Part shown: one piece after another, positions 1-10,663 of the stretch
Position numbering within the stretch: position 1 is the first letter of the stretch
Layout of the letters: each line of letters starts with the position of its first letter
Assembly: GCA_029210985.1 (NCBI GenBank)
Contig: JARGFR010000006.1
Location: 1-50,613, forward strand
Length of the DNA: 50,613 bases
Direction of reading: 5' to 3'
DNA from: Spirochaetaceae bacterium
GTDB lineage: Bacteria > Spirochaetota > Spirochaetia > DSM-2461
Notes under the pieces: generated by a model
Database searches by the model: none
The model's input: the letters and a program-made list of their open reading frames with translations, nothing else
Told to the model about the DNA's origin: nothing
Made by a program: the position numbers and the translations under genes

Positions 1-1185
1 CCATCGGTACTGCTGAACTGTAATCGAGTCTGATTTGACTTCAATCCCATCCGGGACGTTCAGGGTCGTGCGGACTTTGATTCTGAATTTGAATGTGGAC
101 CCCTTTCCGGGCCGGCTTTCCGCATCGATATCGCCTCCCATAAGTCGGGCCAGAGACCGGCAGATGGCCAATCCCAAGCCGGTTCCGCCAAACTCCCGAC
201 TTACGGATGCATCATTTTGAGTGAAAGGCTCAAACAGATCCTGCAGTTTCTCCGGTTCAATGCCGATCCCCGTATCTGCGACCGAACCTACCAGAATAAG
301 ATTCTCCTTGTTGTTATCCGGTGGTGCCTGTTCCACCTCCAGGTGAACAAGGATCACTCCTTCCCGGGTAAACTTGACCGCATTCCCGATGAGATTCATC
401 AGGATCTGCCTGATCCTCGTCGGATCACCGGTGATGAATCGTGGAACTCCATCACCCACCTCTCCCCGGAGGTCAATTCCCTTCTCTTCAGCCGAAGGAC
501 TGAGCAGAGCGATCGTTTCGGCCAGGTAGGTTTTCAGATTGATCGGCAGTTCTTCCAGCTCCATTCTGCCCGATTCCACTTTCGCAAAGTCCAAGACATC
601 ATTGATGATGCACAGGAGGGTGTCGGCAGCGCCTTTTATATAGCCGAGGTACTCCTCCATCTCGCCGGCGGGATTTGATTGAAGAGCCAGTTCGGTCATA
701 CCCAGAATCCCGTTCATCGGCGTGCGGATTTCATGGCTCATTCGCGCCAGGAAGGCTTGTCGGGCCACAGCTTCCGCCTCCGCATTCACCCGAGCCCTTT
801 CGGAGGCCATTTCCCGGCGCTCTTGAGCCGTAATGTCCAGCAGGAGATATGCCACCCACGGACCGCCGATGGTGCGCCGATAAGGAATGGCACGGATATC
901 AAAGAAACACATTCCACGCCAGGGAAGTTTGAACGGTTTCTTCCGAATCCGTCGGATCCGGCCGGATTTAATGGCCTCAACCCCTTCTTCCGCCAGTAAA
1001 CCGACGACATCCGAAGGAAGAAGGCTGTCGATGGAACGGCCCCGGGCGGCCGAAGGTGCAATCCTCACCAATAGAGACGCCTGTTCGTTGATATACATCA
1101 GAGTACCGCTCTGATCGGTGAAAAAAATGGCGACATCCAAATCGTCAACGATATCCTGGAATACGCCGGTGGGCAGTTCCGTCAT
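1..1185 (-). CDS. PAS-domain sensor histidine kinase (possibly hybrid), C-terminus cut by window edge
   Basis: Manual reverse-strand translation is open from ATG at 1185 to position 1 (not in ORF track because no stop in window): [27 protein letters not shown]... H-box [20 protein letters not shown]-box [35 protein letters not shown]. Confidence 0.93.
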   Translation of the reverse strand, partial: MTELPTGVFQDIVDDLDVAIFFTDQSGTLMYINEQASLLVRIAPSAARGRSIDSLLPSDVVGLLAEEGVEAIKSGRIRRIRKKPFKLPWRGMCFFDIRAIPYRRTIGGPWVAYLLLDITAQERREMASERARVNAEAEAVARQAFLARMSHEIRTPMNGILGMTELALQSNPAGEMEEYLGYIKGAADTLLCIINDVLDFAKVESGRMELEELPINLKTYLAETIALLSPSAEEKGIDLRGEVGDGVPRFITGDPTRIRQILMNLIGNAVKFTREGVILVHLEVEQAPPDNNKENLILVGSVADTGIGIEPEKLQDLFEPFTQNDASVSREFGGTGLGLAICRSLARLMGGDIDAESRPGKGSTFKFRIKVRTTLNVPDGIEVKSDSITVQQYRW

Positions 1186-3383
1186 TCCTGAGCTCCTGAG
1201 GTGAGTATCTGATAGGTGAAATACAAGGCGGCCAGGGCGTTCGCCGAATCAGCCGCTTCGGGTGGAAAACCGAGTAAGGCTTTTTGAATCGGGACGACTT
1301 CCTCCGGCGGCTGGACACCGGCCAGGGCGTCATTGCAGAGTCTCCAGATCATGCCGAAATCCCCGGCCTGCCAAAGATCCGTCAGCAGATCGCTCTTTTC
1401 AAGAAGGAAAGCCGTATCCATGGATTCCTCAAGCAGAAGCTTCAATCCCTCGCCGAAGCGTCTGGACTCATCTCGATAGAGAATTCCCAATGGGGGACTC
1501 ATCCCAAACTGTCGGGAGAGCAGGGTAAAGAGGGTCCGTTCCATTCTCTCGCCATCCCGGGCGGTTTGGCTGGAAAAGAGGTCTTCCAGGTAGGATTTCT
1601 CCGGATCCATGTGGAACAACGCGATCATCAAATCCAGGTGCTCATGCAGTCCTCGGGATTCTTTCCATAGTTCCCGGACTCTTCCCAGTTCTTCATTACG
1701 GCCGATGCGTCCCAGACTCTTGGCCGCCGCCGCCTGAATACCCGGATCCTGATCCTGCAGCAGCGCGGATAGGACGGACACGGTTCTTTCTCCGGGATAG
1801 GCACCCAGGGCGAATATCGCTTTTTCCCGATGAAAGGCCGTGGGCGATGAGGCCTCATCACAGAGGAATCCCACCAGTTCGGGACGCCGGGTGAAAAACA
1901 GAGCATCGATGAGCTCACCCTTTTCCTGGGACAGGGGCTCGGCCAGTATTTTTCCTATCTCCGACGAGGCGACCTGGGCCCGGCTGTGTCCCACTGAGTG
2001 GACCAGCGTTTTTCGCTTCACCGGATCCGCCGTGCTTTCCAGGTTGGATACCATCTGCCAAGTTCTCAAATTATCGACGTTTGTGAGGATGCGCGCCGAT
2101 TCGGCCAGTCTCATGCTGCCCGGCTCGTCGATCTTCAGCGCCAGGATAATCTGAAGCGCCGATCCTATTGCGGCGGGCAGGAACACCAGTCCGAAATCGT
2201 TGATGGGAAAGAATTCCGAAATCCGGGCGGACAGATCGGCGAGAGATCCGGCGCTGAAACCGACAATGATGGCCAATATGGAGGTAACGAAGGTTTCCAT
2301 GGAATTGAATCCCACAGCCCCTTCATCCGGGGTAATGCCCATCAGCAGTCTGTTGGTTGCGAGATTCAATGCAAACATGAAGAACATGGAGAAGAAACCC
2401 GCCAAGGCATAAATTTCCAGGTTCAGCGTGTTCGGTATGAATATCCATAATAGAAAAAGTGCCGTTGCGGGAATCGCGGAGAAGAAGAGCAGCGGACGGC
2501 TGCCCGCCTTAGCCGCCACAGGCCGGAGCGTCAGGCTCGAAATCAGAGCGGCCAGGGCACCGGCGATGGTGTAAAGGAATATCTGAGCCGAATCGAGACC
2601 GGCCGATCGTCTCAGAAAGGGCACGGTCATGGCGAAGAATATGGTCTGAGCCAGGGATATCCACCGGAGGAAAAGGACTTGTCTTGATGATGAGAGTCCC
2701 ATCGACCGGCGGAATATGACAAAAAGGTTTTCACCTTTCTGGTAGTCCACTTTCGTTCGATTCGGTATCCGTCGAAAGCTGAACGCCGCTGCGGTATTGG
2801 CAATGATGCCGAAAATGGTCAGTCCCACCAAACCCGGAAGCTCGGCGATCCGTCTGACGGACAAGATGAGGAAGCTGATGAATCGCGCCATAATGGATGT
2901 GCTTTGAAAGGATGAAGCGTTCCGATAGATGACATCGCTCTGAGTTCTGTTCACCATCAGGCGCTTCTGCACCGTCGTCACCATCGCCACGCCGGCGGTG
3001 CGGGAGAGGCAGAAAAGGGCATAGAGCACCATAATCAGCACCACCGCCGGTTTGCCGTCGATATACAGCAGTGCGATGTAGGGCAAGCTCACGAAACCCC
3101 GGGTCATCCACGCCCAGAAACCCACCGTGACGACGTTCTTTCCCTTGAACAGGCGTGGAATGATGAGAAGAAAGATACCGGAGATATGAAGCATTGCCGA
3201 AATCAGTCCGAGCTCGAGGTTGGTGGCGCCGAAGTAAATCGCCAAGAGCGTCACTGTCGCGTCGCCCAGGAATGATATGCCGAATCCGTTCAGAGCGGAG
3301 AATTTCAGGAACAAACGGCCGCCTTTACGACGTTCCGAGCGTGAAAGATATATGGTGCGATTCAATGGTGCTGTCTTCTTCAT
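1182..3383 (-). CDS. MFS-type transporter fused to C-terminal HEAT-repeat-like domain
   Basis: 733 aa; about 12 hydrophobic segments in the N-terminal ~430 aa, then soluble alpha-helical repeats (...[43 protein letters not shown]...). Stop overlaps kinase start (ATGA). Confidence 0.8.
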   Translation of the reverse strand: MKKTAPLNRTIYLSRSERRKGGRLFLKFSALNGFGISFLGDATVTLLAIYFGATNLELGLISAMLHISGIFLLIIPRLFKGKNVVTVGFWAWMTRGFVSLPYIALLYIDGKPAVVLIMVLYALFCLSRTAGVAMVTTVQKRLMVNRTQSDVIYRNASSFQSTSIMARFISFLILSVRRIAELPGLVGLTIFGIIANTAAAFSFRRIPNRTKVDYQKGENLFVIFRRSMGLSSSRQVLFLRWISLAQTIFFAMTVPFLRRSAGLDSAQIFLYTIAGALAALISSLTLRPVAAKAGSRPLLFFSAIPATALFLLWIFIPNTLNLEIYALAGFFSMFFMFALNLATNRLLMGITPDEGAVGFNSMETFVTSILAIIVGFSAGSLADLSARISEFFPINDFGLVFLPAAIGSALQIILALKIDEPGSMRLAESARILTNVDNLRTWQMVSNLESTADPVKRKTLVHSVGHSRAQVASSEIGKILAEPLSQEKGELIDALFFTRRPELVGFLCDEASSPTAFHREKAIFALGAYPGERTVSVLSALLQDQDPGIQAAAAKSLGRIGRNEELGRVRELWKESRGLHEHLDLMIALFHMDPEKSYLEDLFSSQTARDGERMERTLFTLLSRQFGMSPPLGILYRDESRRFGEGLKLLLEESMDTAFLLEKSDLLTDLWQAGDFGMIWRLCNDALAGVQPPEEVVPIQKALLGFPPEAADSANALAALYFTYQILTSGAQE

Positions 3384-3458
3384 GGTAACAGTTCCTGAAA
3401 AAAACGATGTTTGGCGTAACCCGCGAGTTCTACTGTGGTTATCCCTTATAGAAATGCA

Positions 3459-3491
3459 AGGCCCGGGGTTTCCTCCTTTTCCCGGGGGCCT
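3459..3491 (-). terminator. G/C-rich hairpin downstream of the DUF3783-like gene
   Basis: AGGCCC...GGGCCT stem with additional GGG/CCC pairing; lies between the stop at 3589 and the MFS gene start at 3383. Confidence 0.5.
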
Positions 3492-3513
3492 ATATCTGGA
3501 TCCCTTCGCGGAG

Positions 3514-3558
3514 CGCCGCTTTCAAGCAATGTTATTGTTTGGGGGCGGCGTTTTTTTT
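3514..3558 (+). terminator. Terminator-like hairpin plus T8 on the + strand
   Basis: CGCCGC (3514-3519) pairs with GCGGCG (3545-3550), followed directly by TTTTTTTT. No + strand gene upstream. Confidence 0.4.
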
Positions 3559-3588
3559 GTGGAAAATTCCGGCCGGAACATCATCAGA

Positions 3589-4026
3589 TCAGTCCACCTC
3601 TCTCATATCCGGATCCTGGGATGGATCGGCACTCTTCATAAATTCGTGTTCTTTGCGAATATGAGCCAGGTAATCGTCGACGATCCATGTTCGGCCGGTT
3701 TCGGTCACCATGGCGAACGCAGAATCGGCGTCGGCGGGAAGTATACTCCTGAAGCAGCGCATCAGGGCGACGGCATTGCGTTTGTCGGCGCCGGCGATAA
3801 GCGCGCTTCGTTTTTTCCCCGTTCGCGGGACCCCTCCCGGCCATTTGCCGACGGCGACGGCTTCGGCGGCTTCGGCGGTATTCTGTTCGGCGACCTTTTC
3901 GGTGATAGGCGCGACAATGACGGCCGAGGAGTCACCTCCGGCTTCGGAGAATGCCGTTAAAGCGGCCTGAGCTTCGGTTTTTGCAAAACTGTCGAGTAAG
4001 ATGATGATTTTTCCGTTCAGATTCAT
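3589..4026 (-). CDS. DUF3783-like conserved protein
   Basis: 145 aa ORF; C-terminal FAMVTETGRTWIVDDYLAHIRKEHEFMK resembles the small DUF3783 domain. Confidence 0.6.
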   Translation of the reverse strand: MNLNGKIIILLDSFAKTEAQAALTAFSEAGGDSSAVIVAPITEKVAEQNTAEAAEAVAVGKWPGGVPRTGKKRSALIAGADKRNAVALMRCFRSILPADADSAFAMVTETGRTWIVDDYLAHIRKEHEFMKSADPSQDPDMREVD

Positions 4027-4090
4027 AATTCAATCATAATGAGACCGGCCTTCCATTGGTACAGGGATTTCTCGTTCTCTCTGTGGAGAT

Positions 4091-4120
4091 TTGCCCACCG
4101 GTGCCTTTCCTGCCTATTTT
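4091..4120 (+). promoter_or_regulatory. Candidate sigma70 promoter for clpB
   Basis: TTGCCC-18 nt-TATTTT upstream of clpB ATG 4156. Confidence 0.4.
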
Positions 4121-4155
4121 AGGACTGTCGGTTATTCCCGACGGAGGTTGGCAAT

Positions 4156-6732
4156 ATGCAAGACCGTTACACCATTAAAAGCCGAGAGGCCCTCGAGGCG
4201 GCCGCCCGCATCGTAGACGATTTGGGCCATGCCCAGTTGGATATCGAGCACATTCTGGCGGCCTTGGTGAGGCAGGAAGACGGTATCGTTCCCCATCTGC
4301 TCTCCCGTCTTGGAGTCACCCCGTCCCAATTGGATGCGGATCTGAACGGACTGCTCTCCTCTAAGCCCCGGGCTTACGGCGACACTGTGCAGAAAAGCAT
4401 GACGCCGGCGGCCGCGGGAGTCATGCGGGCAGCTGAAAAGGAAGCGGACACCTTGAAAGACGAATATGTCTCGGTGGAGCACTTCCTGCTCGCCATCGCC
4501 GCTTCAAAAAGTGCCTCCTCGGATCTCCTGAAGAACCACGGTGCGGACAGGAATGCCATACTTTCGGCCCTCAAGGACGTCAGGGGTGGACAGAGAGTGA
4601 CCGACCAGGATCCCGAAGGCAAGTTCCGGGCCCTGGAGAAGTACACCATCGATCTGACTCGCCGTGCACGCCAGGGCAAACTCGATCCGGTAATCGGTCG
4701 GGATGATGAGGTTCGACGGGTGATGCAGGTACTCAGCCGTCGGACCAAGAATAATCCGGTACTCATCGGCGAGCCCGGAACCGGAAAAACAGCCATCGTT
4801 GAAGGTTTGGCGGGGCGTATCGTTGAGGGCGATGTCCCCGATTCCCTCAAAGGCAAACGGCTTCTGGCTCTGGATATGGGATCCCTGGTGGCAGGCGCCA
4901 AGTACCGGGGAGAATTCGAAGAACGCTTGAAGGGGGTTATCCACGATGTTACCAACGGAGATGGAAGCATCATCCTGTTCATCGACGAGCTCCATACGGT
5001 TATGGGCGCAGGTGCGGCAGAGGGCGGCACGGATGCGTCCAATCTCCTCAAGCCCGCACTGGCCAGGGGTGAACTCCACACCATCGGCGCCACAACTCTG
5101 GATGAATATCGGAAGCATATCGAGAAGGATGCGGCCTTTGAGCGTCGTTTCCAGCAGGTCTTTGTCTCCGAACCGTCGGTGGAAGATACGGTGGCCATCC
5201 TCAGAGGGCTGAGAGAACGCTATGAGGTGCATCACGGTGTACGTATACGGGACGAAGCTCTCATCGCCGCCGCGTCCCTGTCGAACCGCTACATTACCGC
5301 CCGTTTCCTTCCGGACAAGGCTATTGACCTGGTGGACGAGGCCGCCAGTCGTGTGAAGATGGAAATTGAAAGCCAGCCGGTGGAATTGGACGTTTTGGAA
5401 CGGAAAATCCTGCAGATGCAGATAGAAAAGCAGTCCCTGGATCGCGAAGACGATGAAGCGTCCAAGCAGCGATTGGAAACTCTGGGACGGGAACTGGCCG
5501 ATCTCTCCTCGGAAAGAGATGCTCTGAAGGCTCAGTGGGAGAATGAAAAAGGCGCCATCGAAGAAATCCGTGCCATTAAACAGCGGATGGAAGAACTGAA
5601 TGTCCAGGCGTCTCAGGCCGAGAGGGAGGGCAATCTCTCAATGGCTGCTGAAATCCTGCACGGTAAACTTCCACAGGCTAAGAACGACCTCCAGGAGAAG
5701 ACAAACAAGCTGAAAGAACTACAGGGGGACAAGAGCCTTCTTCGGGAGGAAATCGCCGAAGAGGACATCGCCCGGATCGTATCGGCCTGGACCGGAATAC
5801 CGGTCTCAAAAATGATGGCATCCGAGCGGGAAAAATACCTGGAACTGGAAGCCATTCTAAAGGAACGGGTCGTCGGCCAGGACCCGGCGGTGAGCTCGGT
5901 GGCTGATGCGGTTCGGCGAAACCGCAGCGGTCTTTCCGACCCCAACCGCCCATTGGGCTCGTTCCTCTTCCTCGGTCCCACCGGGGTGGGTAAAACAGAA
6001 TTGGCCCGGACCCTGGCGGCCTTCCTCTTTGATGATGAGCGGGCGCTCACACGCATCGATATGAGCGAATATATGGAAAAATTCGCCGTTTCCAGGCTGG
6101 TAGGAGCCCCTCCCGGATATGTGGGATATGAAGAGGGCGGTCAGCTGACCGAAGCGGTGCGGCGCAGGCCCTATTCGGTGGTGTTGTTCGATGAAATAGA
6201 GAAAGCCCATCCCGATGTCTTCGATCTGCTTCTCCAGCTTCTGGATGACGGCCGGCTCACCGACAGTCAGGGCCGTGTTGTTGACTTCCGTCACTCCATC
6301 ATCATCATGACCAGCAATCTGGGCTCCGGACTGATTCTCGAAAACGGAGTGACCGAGGAGACCCGCGCCGCGTTGAATGAACGTCTCCATGGAGCGTTTA
6401 AGCCGGAATTCCTCAACCGAATTGATGAAACCATCATTTTCGAATCTCTCGGGAAAGAGCAGATACGCGCGATTCTCGATATCCAGACCGCTCATTTGGG
6501 TGAACGCCTGTCGGAGAAGAATATGACACTGGATCTAACCGATGCGGCCAAGGATCTGATTGCCGAAAGAGGTTTCGATCCGGCTTACGGTGCCAGGCCG
6601 CTTCGCCGATCCATTCGGGATCTGGTGGAAAACCCCCTGGCAAAACTGCTCCTGGCCGGCGATTTTACCGACGGAGACACGGTGAAGGTGGACGTGAAGG
6701 ACGGAGAAATCGTATTCAGCGCGGCGCCGTGA
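4156..6732 (+). CDS. clpB: ATP-dependent chaperone ClpB
   Basis: 858 aa; Clp-N repeats, two AAA+ modules ([26 protein letters not shown]), middle coiled coil, [32 protein letters not shown]. Confidence 0.98.
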   Translation: MQDRYTIKSREALEAAARIVDDLGHAQLDIEHILAALVRQEDGIVPHLLSRLGVTPSQLDADLNGLLSSKPRAYGDTVQKSMTPAAAGVMRAAEKEADTLKDEYVSVEHFLLAIAASKSASSDLLKNHGADRNAILSALKDVRGGQRVTDQDPEGKFRALEKYTIDLTRRARQGKLDPVIGRDDEVRRVMQVLSRRTKNNPVLIGEPGTGKTAIVEGLAGRIVEGDVPDSLKGKRLLALDMGSLVAGAKYRGEFEERLKGVIHDVTNGDGSIILFIDELHTVMGAGAAEGGTDASNLLKPALARGELHTIGATTLDEYRKHIEKDAAFERRFQQVFVSEPSVEDTVAILRGLRERYEVHHGVRIRDEALIAAASLSNRYITARFLPDKAIDLVDEAASRVKMEIESQPVELDVLERKILQMQIEKQSLDREDDEASKQRLETLGRELADLSSERDALKAQWENEKGAIEEIRAIKQRMEELNVQASQAEREGNLSMAAEILHGKLPQAKNDLQEKTNKLKELQGDKSLLREEIAEEDIARIVSAWTGIPVSKMMASEREKYLELEAILKERVVGQDPAVSSVADAVRRNRSGLSDPNRPLGSFLFLGPTGVGKTELARTLAAFLFDDERALTRIDMSEYMEKFAVSRLVGAPPGYVGYEEGGQLTEAVRRRPYSVVLFDEIEKAHPDVFDLLLQLLDDGRLTDSQGRVVDFRHSIIIMTSNLGSGLILENGVTEETRAALNERLHGAFKPEFLNRIDETIIFESLGKEQIRAILDIQTAHLGERLSEKNMTLDLTDAAKDLIAERGFDPAYGARPLRRSIRDLVENPLAKLLLAGDFTDGDTVKVDVKDGEIVFSAAP

Positions 6733-6761
6733 GGTGCGGCGGTTTCATTTCATCACTCTAT

Positions 6762-8342
6762 TCAGCGTTTGAGGTAGGAGAGCTCAGGGGGCAATACGAT
6801 GTTGTTGCCGAATTTGTCTTCGCCGTATCCGTGTTCCGCCAAAGTTCGGATATCTTCCAGAACCCTCATATCCCCTTGGAAACTTACTGTGTCGCCGCTG
6901 ACAATATCGATTTTGCCCATGGCCAGATAGAGAGCGATGGCACGTTTGATGAATTCCGCGAGGGTCTCATTCTCATAAGGTTTGAGATCCTCAAAGGAAA
7001 AATCATTGTTGTAGATCATGATTTTCTGCTTCTCCAGCAGATCCAGGAAAATTACTCTCAATATTTTCTTCATCAAGGGTTCGTCGTATGTTGCTCCGGC
7101 GTCATTCTTGATGAGTTTATGCTCCATGACATACCGGGCGACCGCGTCCCGTTTTCGTCGATTGAGCTCTTCGTTGGCCCTGAATAGTTCCAGGGGCAGG
7201 GAAGCATCGTAGACCGCGGACCCCAGGAGCATGGTGACTTCGCTTCCGTAATGAATGGCGATTTTGGCGATGAGTGTCGACGGTCGGACATGGAAGCCCC
7301 GATAGTTCGGGATGGGAACGACAATTTCACCTTGAACGGCATAGGACTTGAGGATATCCCGGCATAGTTCTGTGGCGGCGAGAATATATTTATCTGAAAA
7401 GGCAACAAAATACCCGATGATGATTCCCAGAAGTTCCTTGTTGGATATCGGCGGTTTTAGCTTTTTATTCCAATTTTTGGACGCGTGCCGTTCGTAGAAA
7501 TGGGTGAGTGTCTCCGCCGTGTCGAGAAGGTGGAAGATGACGGTAATATGTCCTCTCATCACCGGAAGCTTTTTATCCATCTCGGCGATGTCGGAACCCG
7601 AGAGGTAAGTGTCGTAAAGAGACTGAAGGCTGTGAAAGTTATTGGAGAGGGAACGAAGGCGTTCCTCACTCACCACATCTGGAATGCAGGTATGGTATTG
7701 GTCGGGTTCGATTTTTCTGTAGATGTCCAGCCAGGTGCTTTTTTCCGCCAGATTCAACAGATTCGTCGCCAGATAAACAGCCGTATCCCTGGGTTTATGC
7801 ACCGAACGACCCTTACGATTCGCCTGAAGCACTCCCTCCATGGGAGGATCATGAAAATGAAAGTCTTCCAAGGGCCGCAAATCATGATTTAGATTCATCT
7901 TTTTTGCCAAATTCATGAAGCCGGCCGATGCTTTTGAAAAAGAGGACATGAGCAGGTTTCTGGACTCTCGGGTGGCGCCGATGAAATCACCGTCAACATC
8001 CAGAAGCTGATACCCGTCCGCAGACAAATAAATATGAAAGAGATTATAGATAACCCGGCTGAAAGCTTTAGCCAATGCGGCGGTCATGCGGACCGGCGAC
8101 CAATACTCGTTATTCGGCGCGCCGAAAGCATCGAGCATCTCTTCGCATTTCGAGGCTTCCAACAGCATTCTGCCGATGAGTTGACGAGGAGTCTCTTCGG
8201 GATTCAGGTCCGTCATCGCCGATAGAAGAGAGATAAAATCCCTTAAATCGGTTTGGATCAGCGGGCCGAGTTCTTCATCTTTGATGATATGCATTGCCAC
8301 TGCTCTTACAGTGGTCATACTTTTCTTGGAAGATTTATGCAA
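6762..8342 (-). CDS. Large protein with embedded HPr-like phosphocarrier domain
   Basis: 526 aa; NYRGFHVRPSTLIAKIAIHYGSEVTMLL resembles the HPr active-site region (GLHARPA..), flanked by unrecognised alpha-helical regions. Confidence 0.7.
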   Translation of the reverse strand: MHKSSKKSMTTVRAVAMHIIKDEELGPLIQTDLRDFISLLSAMTDLNPEETPRQLIGRMLLEASKCEEMLDAFGAPNNEYWSPVRMTAALAKAFSRVIYNLFHIYLSADGYQLLDVDGDFIGATRESRNLLMSSFSKASAGFMNLAKKMNLNHDLRPLEDFHFHDPPMEGVLQANRKGRSVHKPRDTAVYLATNLLNLAEKSTWLDIYRKIEPDQYHTCIPDVVSEERLRSLSNNFHSLQSLYDTYLSGSDIAEMDKKLPVMRGHITVIFHLLDTAETLTHFYERHASKNWNKKLKPPISNKELLGIIIGYFVAFSDKYILAATELCRDILKSYAVQGEIVVPIPNYRGFHVRPSTLIAKIAIHYGSEVTMLLGSAVYDASLPLELFRANEELNRRKRDAVARYVMEHKLIKNDAGATYDEPLMKKILRVIFLDLLEKQKIMIYNNDFSFEDLKPYENETLAEFIKRAIALYLAMGKIDIVSGDTVSFQGDMRVLEDIRTLAEHGYGEDKFGNNIVLPPELSYLKR

Positions 8343-8383
8343 TACAATTCACCAAAATACCCAAAATGAATCAGTGAGGAACC

Positions 8384-9235
8384 ATGTTTAACCCGAAAAA
8401 TGACTTTCAACCCACCTGGCAACCCCGGAATCAATCGATCGCTCATGACGACTCTTTTATCCTTGTGAGTCGACCGGGCGGTGATGTTCTGCTGCCTCAT
8501 GGATTTACCGGTGATTTCCCTAATATCACCGATCCATTTTCATTACCTGCGGATTGGACACCGATCCAGATCGGAACATTAAGTGGTTCTCCGGTGTTTC
8601 TTATTTCCGCTCCCCCTGATGCTCCCTCACCGGACGGCCTGGAATGGAGCAGCCCACGGCCGTTTATGGGCGGCCTGGAATCCGGTCGGATGGAAGCGTT
8701 GTGTCGTGCTTCCATGTTGGCCAGCTGGGATTACGACCACCGATTTTGCGGACGCTGCGGTACAGCCACACTGCAGGATCCGGCAGAGGCGGCCCGATGC
8801 TGTCCCGCATGCGGCCATCGGGCTTATCCTCGGGTTTCACCGGCGATGATTGTTCGAATTGTGTCCGATTCTCAGGCCGGATTTGACGGCCCGAGAATTC
8901 TTCTGGCTCACAACCGACGTTTCTCCGAAAAAATGTACAGCTGCGTCGCCGGCTTTGTTGAATCCGGTGAAAATCTGGAACGGACCGTACTGAGGGAAAT
9001 CGAGGAAGAAGTCGGTCTTACAGCGTCTTCCCCTCGATATATCACCTCTCAAGCCTGGCCGTTCCCCCATTCCCTGATGCTCGGTTTTGAAACCTTCGCC
9101 CATGGAACTCCCGTTCCCGACGGCGATGAAATCACCGATGCCGGGTGGTTCAGCCCTGACTCCATGCCTCAAATCCCGCCCCACGGCACCATCGCACGAG
9201 TCCTGATTGACGGTTGGCTGGAGACTGTTGTTTGA
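8384..9235 (+). CDS. nudC: NAD+ diphosphatase (NudC-type Nudix hydrolase)
   Basis: Zinc ribbon CGRCG..CCPACGH, Nudix box GFVESGENLERTVLREIEEEVGL, post-box SQAWPFPHSLMLGF (NudC SQPWPFPxS motif). Confidence 0.93.
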   Translation: MFNPKNDFQPTWQPRNQSIAHDDSFILVSRPGGDVLLPHGFTGDFPNITDPFSLPADWTPIQIGTLSGSPVFLISAPPDAPSPDGLEWSSPRPFMGGLESGRMEALCRASMLASWDYDHRFCGRCGTATLQDPAEAARCCPACGHRAYPRVSPAMIVRIVSDSQAGFDGPRILLAHNRRFSEKMYSCVAGFVESGENLERTVLREIEEEVGLTASSPRYITSQAWPFPHSLMLGFETFAHGTPVPDGDEITDAGWFSPDSMPQIPPHGTIARVLIDGWLETVV

Positions 9236-9298
9236 TACGGTCTCTTTGTTCCCCCAACACCGGGCTCCGTATATACTCTATGCCCGGAGGCCCGAACA

Positions 9299-10663
9299 AT
9301 GAGTAAACTGTGGTCTAAGGGTTACGAATTGGACGCCATGGTGGAGGATTTCACCGTGGGAGAAGACTATATACTTGATGACAGGCTCATCTCCGCCGAT
9401 GTCCTGGGCAGTCTGGCCCACGCCACGATGCTGGAGAGGGTGAGACTCCTGGACCATGATGCCCTGACGGCCCTTCGCAGGGGCCTCCTGACGATTCTCG
9501 ACGAGCACGAGAATGGAAGTTTCACCATCCACCGATCAGATGAGGATGGTCATACGGCGATTGAAAATCGACTTGTCGATCTGGTGGGAGATGCCGGAAA
9601 GCGCATACATCTGGGCCGGAGCCGAAACGATCAAGTGCTCACCACCCTGAGAATCTGGATGCGCCATTATCTGTTTCACTCCGTGGACGTCGGCGGCCGT
9701 TTGGTTTCCAGTCTGCTGGATTTTGCTGAGACATATCGCGATGTGCCTATGCCGGGACGTACCCATATGCAGCCGGCGATGCCCTCTTCGGTGGGACTTT
9801 GGTCCGGCGGTTTCGCCGAACAGCTTCTGGACGATCTGAGGTGTCTTGCCGGCCTGTTTCCCTATTTTGACCAATGCCCGCTGGGTTCCGGAGCGGGGTA
9901 TGGGACGCCTCTGCCCTTGGATAGGGAATTTACCGCTTCTCTTCTGGGATTTTCCCGTATTCAATCCAATGCCGCTTACAGCGGATTGTCCCGGGGCAAA
10001 TTTGAATCCCGACTCCTTGATTCCCTGGATCAGATAGCCATCACTCTTTCGAAACTGGCCACCGACCTCATCCTCTTCTCCCTGCCTGAGTTCGGATGGT
10101 TTTCACTTCCCCAGGAGCTCTGCACGGGTTCCAGCATCATGCCCCAGAAACGCAATCCCGATGCTCTGGAACTGATGCGTTCCAAGGCCGCATCAATCGG
10201 TGCGTTTGCCGGTCAGGTGAAATCAATCATTCGTTCTCTCCCCTCAGGCTACAATCGAGATTTCCAGGATACCAAGGATCCTATGATGAAAGGTGCGGAC
10301 ACCGCTCTTTCCATGATGGAAGTGAGTGGTTTGACGATAAGGAATCTCGGAGTCAATGAGGATAAGCTGCTCGCGTCTTTCAACGACGGGATTTTCGCCA
10401 CCGACGCTGCTATCTCATTGGTGGCCGAGGGTATGTCCTTCCGTGACGCATATCGTGAAGTCGGAACACATCCCGAGCGCTATTCCGGGAGAAATCCGAA
10501 GTCGGCCATTCTCGATAGAAGAAGCACGGGCACAGCCGGGAACCTGGCACTCGAGACGGCCGGGAGCGGACTGCTGGATATTCTGGAAGAGAACCGGGAG
10601 CACAGAAGTACGGTGGAAGCCGCTCTGACGAAGCTCGCCGGACGAGAAGTCACCATCATCTAA
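9299..10663 (+). CDS. argH: Argininosuccinate lyase
   Basis: 454 aa; GSSIMPQKRNPDALELMRSKA signature, SRNDQV motif. Confidence 0.95.
   Translation: MSKLWSKGYELDAMVEDFTVGEDYILDDRLISADVLGSLAHATMLERVRLLDHDALTALRRGLLTILDEHENGSFTIHRSDEDGHTAIENRLVDLVGDAGKRIHLGRSRNDQVLTTLRIWMRHYLFHSVDVGGRLVSSLLDFAETYRDVPMPGRTHMQPAMPSSVGLWSGGFAEQLLDDLRCLAGLFPYFDQCPLGSGAGYGTPLPLDREFTASLLGFSRIQSNAAYSGLSRGKFESRLLDSLDQIAITLSKLATDLILFSLPEFGWFSLPQELCTGSSIMPQKRNPDALELMRSKAASIGAFAGQVKSIIRSLPSGYNRDFQDTKDPMMKGADTALSMMEVSGLTIRNLGVNEDKLLASFNDGIFATDAAISLVAEGMSFRDAYREVGTHPERYSGRNPKSAILDRRSTGTAGNLALETAGSGLLDILEENREHRSTVEAALTKLAGREVTII

Noticed and set aside
4374-5235. Overlapping minus-strand ORFs of 274 and 243 aa inside clpB
   Set aside because: Antisense to the conserved ClpB N-terminal and first AAA+ region; low-complexity Ser/Arg composition.
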